Source: Chitinophaga rhizosphaerae (GTDB lineage Bacteria; Bacteroidota; Bacteroidia; Chitinophagales; Chitinophagaceae). Taken from it: a stretch of 64,000 nucleotides of DNA. Every line of letters begins with the position of its first letter. Position 1 is the first letter of the stretch. Shown here in pieces: positions 1 through 9,800 of this stretch. The notes below the pieces were generated by a model, which saw only the letters and a program-made list of their open reading frames with translations, made no database searches and was not told the DNA's origin. A program made the translations under genes and the position numbers. Where the stretch lies: the NCBI RefSeq assembly GCF_003958645.1, contig NZ_RXLO01000003.1, forward strand, positions 620,001-684,000, written 5' to 3'.

Positions 1-108
1 TGCGTTAACAAAAAATCAAGAAGGTTTCATGATAAGATATTGATATACAGGTAGAACAGTTAAAATATTGTAATCGATCGTTTGGCGAAGATTTACAATG
101 ACAATTCC

Positions 109-116
109 TATATTTG
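109..116 (+). promoter_or_regulatory. Probable -7 box of the GntR gene
   Basis: TATATTTG matches the Bacteroidota -7 consensus TAnnTTTG and lies 21 bases before the ATG at 138. A TTTG at 81-84 could be the -33 element, but the spacing is a few bases long. This is a motif match only. Confidence 0.5.
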
Positions 117-137
117 CCTTATAAGTAATACATATTT

Positions 138-848
138 ATGAACCTGGTCGATATAAAGGACAGTTTAAAGACGGTGGATACCAGTTCGTTGGTAGACAAG
201 GTGGAGGCTAACCTGGTGGCGTTGTTACAGGATCGGAAGCTGAAAGTGGGGGATTCGATCCCCAAGGAGCTGGAACTGGCCGAGGCACTGGGCGTGAGCC
301 GCACGGTGGTACGAGAAGCCCTGCTGCGCCTGCGCATGATGGGACTGATCGAGTCCAAAAAGAAGAAGGGCGCGGTGATCACCAGCCCCGATATCCTGGA
401 CATCATGGGCAAAAGCATGAATCCCTACATTCTGAGTGAGGAAACGCTCAAGGATATTTTCGAGATACGTTTGGTGCTGGAGATCGGTATGGCGGATTTG
501 CTGTTTCAGAACCTTCGTCCACAGGATATCGAAGACCTCAATAACATCGTCAACAACGAGCCCGCGAACGTGGGGGAGAACCATATTTTCAACATCAGCC
601 ACGAGATCGCTTTCCACGGGAAGTTGTATGAGATCACGGGGAATGCTACGCTGAAGAAGTTCCAGAAAATGCTGTTGCCAGTGTTCGATTATGTGCATCA
701 CAGCGGGCTGCTCGGTAAGCAGTCTGCCGTCCGGAATTTCGTCAGCCACAAGGGTTTGGTGGATATCCTGCAAAACGGTTCCCCGGAGCTTTTCCGCAAT
801 GCGATGCGCAATCACCTGGAGAATCATTTTGCCCGGCTTTTCGATTGA
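138..848 (+). CDS. FadR/GntR-family transcriptional regulator
   Basis: A 236-residue one-component DNA-binding regulator. The N-terminal winged helix (about residues 15-85) contains the GntR pattern PKELELAEALGVSRTVVREA. The C-terminal part (about 95-232) is a helical FCD domain with spaced histidines such as HEIAFH and NHLENHF that bind metal and ligand in this family. FCD regulators usually respond to small organic acids, often sugar acids, and normally repress a neighbouring catabolic operon. No such operon is visible here: tRNA-Asp follows and the left side lies outside the window. The ATG at 138 fits the family length and sits just behind a good -7 box. The effector cannot be named. Confidence 0.9.
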   Translation: MNLVDIKDSLKTVDTSSLVDKVEANLVALLQDRKLKVGDSIPKELELAEALGVSRTVVREALLRLRMMGLIESKKKKGAVITSPDILDIMGKSMNPYILSEETLKDIFEIRLVLEIGMADLLFQNLRPQDIEDLNNIVNNEPANVGENHIFNISHEIAFHGKLYEITGNATLKKFQKMLLPVFDYVHHSGLLGKQSAVRNFVSHKGLVDILQNGSPELFRNAMRNHLENHFARLFD

Positions 849-919
849 TGACAATTTTCTGAAAAAAAATTGGTCAATTAAAAATTAAATCTTTTCTTTG
901 CTGCCCCGAAAGGGGAAAT

Positions 920-993
920 GGATCGGTAGTTCAGTCGGTTAGAATGCCGCCCTGTCACGGCGGAGGTCGCGGGTTCGAGTCCCGTCCGGTCCG
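920..993 (+). tRNA. tRNA-Asp (GTC anticodon)
   Basis: A full cloverleaf can be drawn. The acceptor stem pairs GGATCGG (920-926) with CCGGTCC (986-992), with one T-G wobble and discriminator G at 993. The anticodon stem CCGCC/GGCGG carries the loop CTGTCAC with anticodon GTC at 954-956. The T arm contains GGTTCGAGTCC. CCA is not encoded. The antisense strand reads ...GLEPATSAVTGRHSN..., a known spurious peptide generated by tRNA-Asp. Remnants of a recombinase abut its 3' end. Confidence 0.97.
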
Positions 994-996
994 CAG

Positions 997-1036
997 AAGG
1001 GGACAAATCATGTAAAAAATGATTGTCCCCTTTTTC
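997..1036 (+). terminator. Rho-independent terminator of tRNA-Asp
   Basis: An arm beginning AAGGGGACAA pairs with one ending TTGTCCCCTT across an A-rich loop and is followed by a T run. It starts four bases after the tRNA. Confidence 0.8.
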
Positions 1037-1204
1037 GTTTTTGGCTACTTCCCGCTGTAGTTGGGCGATTCGGACGAATAGGGGATTGATGTTTTCGGTT
1101 CGATGACCCTTTTTTTTCGGTCGTAGAAAATTCCGGTGGGGAAGATGAGTTTTTGCAGTTTTTCCTGTTGGTCGATTTCGCAGGAGAGCCATGTGGTAGC
1201 CAGT
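1011..1204 (-). pseudogene. Serine site-specific recombinase, C-terminal remnant
   Basis: The minus strand encodes TTWLSCEIDQQEKLQKLIFP followed by TGIFYDRKK. After a run of nine T (A on the minus strand) near 1111-1119 it continues in another frame as HRTENINPLFVRIAQLQ. This is the signature of the C-terminus of large serine recombinases of Bacteroidota integrative elements (KLQ-[KN]-[LM]-[IV]-FP-x-G-x-x-YDR-(n)-RT-x-x-[IV]-N). In intact copies the tail runs into the antisense of tRNA-Asp, as here. There is no catalytic domain, an in-frame TGA lies just upstream, and the frame breaks. It is therefore a scar of an element once inserted at tRNA-Asp. Family recognition is from memory of motifs, not a search. 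Confidence 0.7.
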
Positions 1205-1205
1205 C

Positions 1206-1500
1206 TTGACCTAAATGCTTCTCAAAAGCGTTTATTATCATTCTTAAAAGCTTTGGCTCATCGATTTGAATTTCAAGCCTCTCCTTCTTTCTTTCTTTCT
1301 CCAAATCGACTTAATTCAATAAATAGGGTTTTAAATTTTATATCATCAATTATCCCCAAATCTTTGCCCGGTATATAATCGCTTGTTTTGAGACTTTCCA
1401 ATGCAACTTAAGATCACTTAAACGACTATATGTAAGTGGTCTAAATGTATACTTTGCCTGCTCTGCTGGGATTAAAAAGGCTCCTGCGAATCTATCCGCT
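1206..1500 (-). pseudogene. ImmA/IrrE-type metallopeptidase, C-terminal remnant
   Basis: Reading down from about 1499 the minus strand gives ADRFAGAFLIPAEQ, then LSDLKLHWKVSKQAIIYRAK. After a frame change it reads DLGIIDDIKFKTLFIELSRF, and after another EIQIDEPKLLRMIINAFEKH. This order matches the C-terminal half of ImmA/IrrE (DUF955) peptidases, which cleave phage or ICE repressors or act as antitoxin partners. The HExxH zinc motif would lie N-terminal and is absent, cut off near 1505. At least two frameshifts make it a dead gene. With the neighbouring recombinase ghost it marks an eroded mobile element. Confidence 0.65.
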
Positions 1501-1527
1501 TAAAGCATGGGTTGGTGGTTGTCACTG

Positions 1528-1971
1528 TTATTTATACTTTATTGAGAGCATGGCATTATCATAAAGTTGTTTCTTTTCAGGGGAGACGTTAAAATAGCCA
1601 TAAAGCAATCCTTTGTATTTTACTTCTCGCCAATAATATCCCTTCTCATCAATGCCACTTAGTATAATACTGTCTGATAAAAATTTTCTGCTGTATGCTC
1701 CGTTCTGCAATCGGATTAATCTTTCATTAACTGTAGTATTTCCGCTTGCATCTGAAATGTAAATTAATGAAGAATCCGGGTACCAGTACCGATGTTCTTG
1801 GCCTTCACCTCCTGTAGAAATTTTAGTTAAACTAAATTCATTAGGAACTTGCATTGTCATTGTATGACTTTTCATTCCCTCAAAATACCTGAATTTAACC
1901 CGTCTAACTTTATTGGATATTGTACATGATGCAAATACAATAATTAACAGTATTAAATTAAATAAACGCAT
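1528..1971 (-). CDS. Small lipoprotein downstream of the RHS toxin gene (candidate immunity protein)
   Basis: A 147-residue protein with a lipoprotein signal: MRLFNLILLIIVFASC ends in an FASC lipobox, so the mature protein should be tethered in the envelope at about Cys16. The rest is a compact domain of mixed strand and helix with no family I recognise. It begins 21 bases after the stop of the RHS gene on the same strand, so the two are probably cotranscribed. It shares the AT-rich composition of the RHS tip and differs from the GC-richer RHS body. In polymorphic toxin loci the gene in this position is usually the immunity gene and travels with the toxin tip. That role is inferred from position only. 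Confidence 0.7.
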   Translation of the reverse strand: MRLFNLILLIIVFASCTISNKVRRVKFRYFEGMKSHTMTMQVPNEFSLTKISTGGEGQEHRYWYPDSSLIYISDASGNTTVNERLIRLQNGAYSRKFLSDSIILSGIDEKGYYWREVKYKGLLYGYFNVSPEKKQLYDNAMLSIKYK

Positions 1972-1992
1972 AATTTCTGGTTTAGATTATAT

Positions 1993-4900
1993 TTACCACC
2001 CAACCGGTAGCCACGTTGGAAGTATTGGATTATTCGCTGCATCTAATAACCTGGGGGCTAAATGAGTTACAGTGCCTGCATTATCTTGTGAACGATAATA
2101 TTCTCTTAATGGCAACCCCATTTGCTGACGTACAATATTCTCTTTATAGCTGGCCTGCCATTCATCTCTATTTAGGCCATTGTGGTCTCTATCGTCAGTT
2201 AGCCCCCTATTGGCATCTCTTCCATGAAAAAGCTCATGCATTAAATTCGTGATAGGGTTATTATTTTGCCCTCCTCCAACTACCCAAACATTTACACCAC
2301 TTGGGTCCCAAGTTATTGTGCCTCCTGCACCACCTGCCAACTGCGCTGCTGTAATTGTTGCTAATAGTCCAGCTTGTGCAGGGTCTGTTCGTATTTGGTT
2401 TGCATATGCTGCAAACCTTTGTGCAGGGTTATAATTGAATTCATTTGTATTGCCTTTTACGATAGTGAAGTTATTTGCGGAACCCTGTAATTCAGTAATC
2501 ATTGATGCAGCTTCATTGGAACGTGTCCTGCCAGCATTTAGCGCATTTACTGTTTTCTTTAAAAATCCCCTGACCTTTCCATTATATGCAGAGCCATCCT
2601 GATTAGTTAGCACACCGTTGTTATAAATAACCTCTGTACCGCGATGCCTTATACGTACTGTATCACCTAATGGGTCATTAAAGGAAATTGGATTATTTTT
2701 CATAGCAGCGTATAAACTCTGCGCATTATCAGGCTTACTATCAATCTGCCACCATCTACCCAACTGTGGGTCTAAACTCCTCAATGGTGTTGCATATAGT
2801 TCTAACCCACTGCCATCTGAAAACTCCTTATTCTGTAGCTCAGAGCCTTTGTTCCATTTCCTCTTATTCTCCGGATTATAAATTGCCTTCTCACTCAACC
2901 CCGCCATAGCCAACCCAAACGGATAATAATGCGTCTCCTCCAGCACCGGCGTACCCGCGAGTGTGACGGTCACGTTGTCAAAGAACACGTCCAGCTGCGT
3001 TTCGTTGCTGGTGTAGACGTACAGAAACCCGGATTTCTCCATGATCACATTGTCCTGCGCCAGGGTCTGCAGCTCATCGGGCTGAGTGGCCACCTGTTTT
3101 ACGCCGCTGGAGCCTTCAACTAAGTTAAAATCTTCGTCGAAGAGCACAAAATTCAGATAAACTTTTGGCCGGTCGGGGTTGGCGGGGGATTTGGGATCCC
3201 GTTCCTTCATCCGGTTCCAGCTGTCATTCACGAAGTTATTACTGAAAGGCGTACCGTTCGAACCTTCGGCGCCACCGTGGCCATCCACGGCTGCGGCGCC
3301 GGGGTTGCCGAACGCACGGATGAGCGATGCGGCCATGTCGGCTGCGGGGGCGGTGGTTTTTTGGGCTTTATTTGGGCCTTGCGATTTATAGAACGCCCGT
3401 GCGCCCAGGCGTACCGTATCTCCGGATTTTACCTTCAGTACCAGGCTGGGACCAATGCGGCGGTCGGCATCTTTGCCGTTCAGTTTAGCCACGAAGGCGT
3501 TCTTATCGGCCTGCGGATCTTCGGGGTAACCCACCGGTTTATCGACACGGGAAGCATCGATATTGCTGAAAGTGGCGTTTTCCACGTCCGCCTTTTCCGG
3601 CTCCATGCTCGCCAGGTACAGTTGCTGGGGCGGGTTGGTCTCGGCCAACACGATACGCACATTGCCCAGGTGGTCTTTCATGAAGTAGTCATAGGTAAAC
3701 CCGCCTGCCGCCAGGGGGCGGATGCGGCCTTCTTCATGGCCGATCAGCTGCAGCGCGTCGTTGTCGTAGATTACCGCCCCCATGTATTCGGTACGGGTGG
3801 TTTTGTTCGGCGTCACCGTCTGGTCGAGGACCGTTTTGGCCAGCTTGCGGCCTGTGGCGTCGTAAATGTAGGAGATCGTGCCTTTGCCCGTGATGCTGAT
3901 CGTTTTGGGCAGGTTCAGCAGGTTGTAGTGGATCGCCGAGATTTTCTTGTTTTCGTCCTTGGTGAGGTTGCCATTCTTGTCGTAAGCATAATCAAACGTG
4001 GCGGCGGTATTCTGGTCGGCGAAGTCGCCCAGCGTGGTAGCGGGGTCGTTGACCGCGTCGGTCACCTTGTAAAGCCGGTTGCCGGCGGTGATGCCGGTGG
4101 TATCGTAGCTGTAGGCCAGGTTATCGATCAGCACGTTTTCGGTCGTGCCTTTCTTGCCCCAGTGGCGCATTTGTTTGATGTTACCGTTGGCATCGTAGGC
4201 GGTAACCGGGTCGGCGCCGTCTCCCATAAAGGCATCGTAAACGATAGTGGTCCGGGCGTACGTAGTTCCGTTGGACGATTGTGTGAAGTTCCCTTTGAGC
4301 AGCCTGCTGGCGGCATCGTAGGTATAGCCATAAGCATTGGCGGTAGGCACGGTGCCAGCGGTGATTTTAGTCCCTTTCCAGGTAACCCCGGCAATGTTAC
4401 CGTTGTATTCCTTGTTCTCGAACCCTTCGTCGTAATGCAGTTCCTGGCCGAAGTAATGTGTTTCAGCGCCGGTGAGCCATTTGCGGTTGATACCTTTGTT
4501 CCAGCCGCGGACGTTATAGGTATAATCCATGCTTTCGATCACCGTACCGGCGGCGTTGCGGAATTCCTTGCGCTGCAGCTGGCCGAGGGCGTCGTAGGTA
4601 TTGGTGGCGATATCGCGTTTGTATGCGGCGTTGTCGTTGAGTTGCTTGGTCACTTTGATGACGCGTCCGGCATGGTCGTAGGTCAGGTTGGTCAGCAGCT
4701 TCGACTCCCCGGCCGTTCCCGCTTTGGGGTTGTTGTGGTAATGATAGGTGCTGAGGGTTTTGCCGATAAAATCGTACATCGTGGTCACGATATCCGTCCC
4801 GTTGTTGATATTGTCGCTGAGCACCTGCACCGGGCGCCCTTTGGCGTCGTAATACGTGGTGGTCACCAGGAACTGGTCGGTATCTAGCACCCGCACCTTC

Positions 4901-6546
4901 GTGCCCGTTACCAGGCCTTTGGTCTGGGAACTGGTGGCGACTGGTTCTGCATACAGGTTGGTGCCGGCTTGCGGTTTCGTAAAATAAGCGGTTTGCACCG
5001 GCTTTGCGCCGGGATAGCCCAGCGTATCGTAATAGGTGTAGGTTAGCGCGTAAAAGTTCCCGTTCAGCCCCGGCAGGCTCAAGGTGGCCGTCGTTGTTTC
5101 GGAGGCATCTGGCATCGTGGGGTCAACCAAAACCTCCGTTGAACTGCCGGCCGGCGTCTCGAAGCCATCGGTGAGCTCCACGCTCAGACGGGCTTTGTAA
5201 GTATTAACGTTGGTTTCATACTTCGAGACCACCAGGTTGTCGATCGCCTTTATGACGGTGGTGACAGTTGAACTGGACGTGGCCGTACCCATAGCAGTGC
5301 TCAACGCATCGTGCGTCAGCGCGCTCATGTAAATCCCGGACATGATGGGCCGGTTGAGGTTGTCGTAAACGGTAGCCATCCATTTGCCGGTAACCGCCCG
5401 TAGGTTGCCGTCGCGGGTCAGCACGAGGCGGTCGCGCTGGTCGTAGACCATTTCCACGGGGTCGGCGCCGGGCACTTTCTTGACGATCATCCGGTTGCGG
5501 CCGTCGTATTCATAGCGGAAGCAGAGGTTGTTTTGCACCTCGGCGCTGAGCGCCCAACTGGCGCCGGCCAGCCGCTCCACCGCGCGGGGCGGCAATACGA
5601 AGCGGAGGTTACCCAGGTCATCGTATGCGTAATACGTGCAAAGCCAGCCGCTGTGGCCGGTGCCCGGGGCGGCGGCGAACTGTACCTTCTTCAGGACCAC
5701 CTTGTCTTCCTTGTCCTTGTATGCGACCACCTGCTTGCCGTTCTCGTCCGTTGTCACGTTTTTGAAAAGCGTGCCGGCGGCATACGTTCCGGGCGAAGCC
5801 AGGCTGGAGGATGGGATATTATTCGGGAAGGTGGTCGTTACATTCCAGGTCCGTACAGAATCGCCGACGGCATTGACCAGGTATTGCGCACCCACGCCCC
5901 TCCCGGCGCCCGTCCAGTTATTACCGGGCGCCATCTCTTTGGTGACGCGGTTGAGCGGCGAAGCCTCGAACTGGGTCTCGCTGTAAAAGATATCTTCTTC
6001 GTTGTTCTTGGCGGTATCCAGGAAAGTGCCGTAGAACGAGGCCTGGTCGGTAAAGGGGCTGGTCTTGAAAGCCCCGTCGCCCGCGGTGCTGACGTAGGGG
6101 AGGTATTTGAAAGACTCCCTGCCGAAGGCATCGTATACGACCGGCGCCACGAGGTCTTTTTTGGTGACAGGCGAGGCGCCCTTCGTCACGGTCTGCAATG
6201 GCCTTCCCAGCCCGTCGAAGTAAGCGGTGGCCTGGGGGACGTTGGTCACGTCGGTGGCCCCGGTCACCAGCGCGGGGTCAGTGAGCGGCTGGTTGGGCGT
6301 CCAGGTTCGGACGTAATTCACTTTGGTGCCGACGGGATATGCCGCAGGTATGTCACGCGCAGCTTTAACGGCGGGCTTGCTGCCGTTGGGTTTTTGGGCG
6401 AAGGTTGCCAATGGTGAAAATAACAGTATGAGAAGCCCAGACTTCACTAATATTCTGGATTTCGATGTGTCGGGTTGGGATGCAATTTTTTGCGGCGGTG
6501 CAGCCGGACTGCTAAAAACAGTTAACCAATTCGGTAAGGGTTGCAT
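1993..6546 (-). CDS. RHS-repeat protein with DUF6443 head and HELFH (M91/NleD-like) C-terminal toxin-like domain
   Basis: A 1517-residue secreted polymorphic-toxin-type protein. A signal peptide lies at about residues 33-51 (KSGLLILLFSPLATFAQ). A DUF6443 head follows at about 65-200, then YD/RHS repeats to about 1200, then the RHS core end motif SLDPQLGRWWQIDS near 1257. The last 250 residues form a separate tip with HELFH at 1437-1441 (DNA 2224-2238), then EWQASYKENIVRQQMGLPLR. That pattern resembles M91/NleD-like zinc proteases found as RHS tips. DNA of the last 900 bases is clearly AT-richer than the rest. The first ATG adds about 32 residues before the signal peptide; a GTG at residue 34 is an alternative start. 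RHS shells encapsulate and release the C-terminal toxin. The target is unknown. Confidence 0.88.
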   Translation of the reverse strand: MQPLPNWLTVFSSPAAPPQKIASQPDTSKSRILVKSGLLILLFSPLATFAQKPNGSKPAVKAARDIPAAYPVGTKVNYVRTWTPNQPLTDPALVTGATDVTNVPQATAYFDGLGRPLQTVTKGASPVTKKDLVAPVVYDAFGRESFKYLPYVSTAGDGAFKTSPFTDQASFYGTFLDTAKNNEEDIFYSETQFEASPLNRVTKEMAPGNNWTGAGRGVGAQYLVNAVGDSVRTWNVTTTFPNNIPSSSLASPGTYAAGTLFKNVTTDENGKQVVAYKDKEDKVVLKKVQFAAAPGTGHSGWLCTYYAYDDLGNLRFVLPPRAVERLAGASWALSAEVQNNLCFRYEYDGRNRMIVKKVPGADPVEMVYDQRDRLVLTRDGNLRAVTGKWMATVYDNLNRPIMSGIYMSALTHDALSTAMGTATSSSTVTTVIKAIDNLVVSKYETNVNTYKARLSVELTDGFETPAGSSTEVLVDPTMPDASETTTATLSLPGLNGNFYALTYTYYDTLGYPGAKPVQTAYFTKPQAGTNLYAEPVATSSQTKGLVTGTKVRVLDTDQFLVTTTYYDAKGRPVQVLSDNINNGTDIVTTMYDFIGKTLSTYHYHNNPKAGTAGESKLLTNLTYDHAGRVIKVTKQLNDNAAYKRDIATNTYDALGQLQRKEFRNAAGTVIESMDYTYNVRGWNKGINRKWLTGAETHYFGQELHYDEGFENKEYNGNIAGVTWKGTKITAGTVPTANAYGYTYDAASRLLKGNFTQSSNGTTYARTTIVYDAFMGDGADPVTAYDANGNIKQMRHWGKKGTTENVLIDNLAYSYDTTGITAGNRLYKVTDAVNDPATTLGDFADQNTAATFDYAYDKNGNLTKDENKKISAIHYNLLNLPKTISITGKGTISYIYDATGRKLAKTVLDQTVTPNKTTRTEYMGAVIYDNDALQLIGHEEGRIRPLAAGGFTYDYFMKDHLGNVRIVLAETNPPQQLYLASMEPEKADVENATFSNIDASRVDKPVGYPEDPQADKNAFVAKLNGKDADRRIGPSLVLKVKSGDTVRLGARAFYKSQGPNKAQKTTAPAADMAASLIRAFGNPGAAAVDGHGGAEGSNGTPFSNNFVNDSWNRMKERDPKSPANPDRPKVYLNFVLFDEDFNLVEGSSGVKQVATQPDELQTLAQDNVIMEKSGFLYVYTSNETQLDVFFDNVTVTLAGTPVLEETHYYPFGLAMAGLSEKAIYNPENKRKWNKGSELQNKEFSDGSGLELYATPLRSLDPQLGRWWQIDSKPDNAQSLYAAMKNNPISFNDPLGDTVRIRHRGTEVIYNNGVLTNQDGSAYNGKVRGFLKKTVNALNAGRTRSNEAASMITELQGSANNFTIVKGNTNEFNYNPAQRFAAYANQIRTDPAQAGLLATITAAQLAGGAGGTITWDPSGVNVWVVGGGQNNNPITNLMHELFHGRDANRGLTDDRDHNGLNRDEWQASYKENIVRQQMGLPLREYYRSQDNAGTVTHLAPRLLDAANNPILPTWLPVGW

Positions 6547-6807
6547 GGAACGGGATTTAGGTAGGGATTGCGGGCAGTCGGGTTCACTTTTCTTGCGGTA
6601 ATTGCAGCAATCGGATTGTTATTCGAATAGTAAAATAATGAAAAATGTGGATAGCATCCGAAAATTGCTCGTTAAGCCTCCACTTTTAAAAAATGACCGG
6701 GTCTTGGAAATGACATAAAATGCGGCTAAATTGGATGTCAAAATTTATAACCCGAGTCAGCGAACAATTCCCGAAAATGTTCCCGTCTACTGTAAAACCC
6801 GGTACCT
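6547..6807. promoter_or_regulatory. Divergent intergenic promoter region between two RHS-type genes
   Basis: This 261-base gap separates the minus-strand RHS gene from the plus-strand shell gene and must hold both promoters. I see AT-rich stretches but no clear TAnnTTTG box on either strand. The divergent arrangement could allow joint regulation. Confidence 0.4.
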
Positions 6808-9800
6808 ATGCAAAAATTATTCACGGCAAGCCTGCTTTATATTTTTACCGCAGTTCCGCTGTACGCGCAGCAGGAGTCTGACAGGAACATTGGCGTAACC
6901 AAAGTAATCCCGGTTTCCCCCAACGCGGCATCTATCGGCCGGTTTGGCGATATTCCGGTCAGTTATCAAACCGGTCTTCCCAATATCTCGATCCCTTTCG
7001 CGAACTTCGGCACCAATGATCTGAAATCAGCAGTGTCGCTCAGCTACCATGCCGCGGGTTTGAAAGTATCCGAAGTCCCTTCCTGGACGGGCGGGGGATG
7101 GACGCTCAACGCCGGCGGCGCAATATCCCGGACAGTACGCGGTTTGCCGGACGAGCTCGGGCATGGCATCATGACGCAGACCATGAAGCTAAAATTCCGT
7201 CAAGAGCACCGTGACGATCCTGCCTACAAGATCGAGATCCGCCGCCTGCTTACCGATGCTGGAAAAGGGCAATATGATACGGAACCGGATATCTTTCATT
7301 TTAATTTCGGTGACCAATCCGGCAAGTTCTATTATAACCAGGAGACCGGTAAGTTTCATACCATCACCAAAAGCAACCTGGTAATCACTTATTCTTACAA
7401 TACCGGATTTATCATTACAGCGGAAAATGGGAATAAATACCAATTCCAGGTAGAGGAACGTACGCATACGCGTACCTATTGCAATGTTGGAGGGCCCGAT
7501 AATCCGGATTATACCGTTTCCAGCTGGTACCTTTCAAGGATCGACAATAAAACCGCGACCGACGATGTGACATTCGAGTATAACAACAATGCCTATTCCA
7601 CCTTCCGTACGCCGAATTCCGCGACTATATATCAGCGGACCACGAGTACCGGCACGTATTTCGGTCAGGTGCAGCTACCTCAAGACCAGGAATGCTATTC
7701 CGAAGTGACCATTACATCGCAAAAGCTAAGCAAAATCTCTTTCAAGGAGGGATATATCCTGTTCGTTGCCAATCTTAACCGCTGCGATCTCATCGGCGAA
7801 AAGGCGCTGGAAAAAATGGAGCTTTATGATAATACCGGCTCGCTGAAAAAGCGTTTCGTGTTTAACTACGGTTACTTCGGCGGCCCGGGGCTCCCTGCGA
7901 TTTGCAACGATATGGTGGAAGCTGAAAAGGTAAAGCTTAAGCTCAAATCCATCGTGGAAGAAACGGTACAGGGCGGGGTGGCCGTCCAGCTGAAACCGTA
8001 TGTTTTCGATTACGAGAAGGAATTTGAGTCCTTTCCGACACTACGTTCGTACGCGCAGGATTACTGGGGGTATTACAATGGCGCCAACACCAACGGCAGC
8101 CTAATGCCTGCCATGTTATGGGGCGGGACTATTGTCACCAATTCGGGGGCGAACAGAATGCCTGATACCAGCGCTACGATTTATGGGGCGCTCAAAAGAA
8201 TTACATGGCCTACCGGAGGGTATACAGATTTCATTTTTGAGAACAATACGGTGCACGGATCTTACGGTTTGCCGCAAAGAAATTATGAAGGCGCTCACGT
8301 TATTGGAGACCAGGTAGGGGCTCAAACTTATTATGAAGACGAATTTGTAGTCAACATGCCCGCCGGCGGCACAGTGGCTTCATTTTCGTACGATGCGATC
8401 GGCTGCGTCGTAGACTACCAGGATTATTACGATTATCCTGGTCTCCGTTGTGCCGACCTTCGTATCATCGGTCTTACACCTGGTACGGTATCATTGGACG
8501 TAAGCCCGAACTACGCAGCGGGCACCCAGGGTACAATTTACCTGCCTAACGGAACATACAAGCTGATGGCCAACTTCATTCAGCAAGGGACGGACTTTAA
8601 ATATTTCGTGTTCGATATCTCCTATGAAGTACTGCCAACTACGCCTCCGCCCAAAAACTACGCAGCTGCTGGGCTCCGGATCAAGAAGATGATCGATTAT
8701 GACGGTATTTCCCACGAACGCGACAGGATTCGTAACTTTACTTACGAACGGCCGACAGGCGGATCGTCTGGCACTTTTATTGCTCCTTGGTCCAATTCGT
8801 TCCAGAACGATTTCAAATTTGTCTACTACTCGCATCAAATAGACAACCTGGGTCATAAGACTTGGGCCAATTATGAGGTCGACTATATCCGTCGAACCAC
8901 CAGCGGTAACTATCCACTACTCACATCTGCAGGAAGCTATATCGCCTACAAATACGTTACGGTAACAGAAGGAGGGATCGGTGAAAACGGCAAGACGGAA
9001 TATACGTACTCATTTAATGTTGACGACGTTATCAATGATTTTCCCTTTCCATATATTCATAGGGACTGGATGAGAGGTAATCCTGAAATGGAAACCGTAT
9101 CTAAAAAATCCGGCACAGCCTGGGAGACCGTCCGTTCCACAAGTAATGAATATCTCTATTCTTCGGTCCTCAATATTCCGGAGAATAGTCCGCAGCTGGG
9201 CCTTAAGACAGGATTTGCACAAACGACCAATTTCGATTCCCAGTCTGAATTCGAAAGCTATTTAGGTTTGGATGCGATCGCTGAATTGGAAGTTCCTGTC
9301 ACCACGCCTTATTATACTATTACAGGTTATGCCCTCAATGAGTATTCGGTCTCAAAAGATTTTTCCGGACCCAGCTACCTTGAAAAGATTGCCACCACCG
9401 AGTATAACGAAGGCAATCTCATGCCGAAATATATAAATACTGACGCCAGCAGCGGCGAGGGAATAATCACTACAATGACCTATCCTAACGATTATCCAAC
9501 CGCCCAGCAGCCATTATGGATGCAGCAAATGGTGCAAAAGAACCTTGTCACCGTACCTATCGAGAAGCTGTTTCTCCGATATAAAAATGACAAATACTAT
9601 GTTGCCGGAGGTGTGATCACTACTTATAAGGCTAATGTAGTGGCAGCAGATGAAATATTTGTGATGGAATTGAAAACGCCAGTAGAGTTCGATGCGTTTA
9701 CCCAGAGCTCAGTATCCGGTGGCGTGCTGCTGAAAGACAGCCGGTACAAAAAACGCATGAGCTTCCTGGAGTACGACCTTACCGGCAACATCATCCGGCA

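Noticed and set aside
878..1192. Minus-strand frame containing GLEPATSAVTGRHSN
   Set aside because: This is the antisense reading of tRNA-Asp, a well-known spurious peptide. Only the part beyond the tRNA is kept, as a recombinase remnant.
3277..4887. Long plus-strand open frame (536 residues) inside the RHS gene
   Set aside because: It is antisense to a clearly coding RHS body, has no domain and a valine/glycine-biased composition typical of shadow frames.
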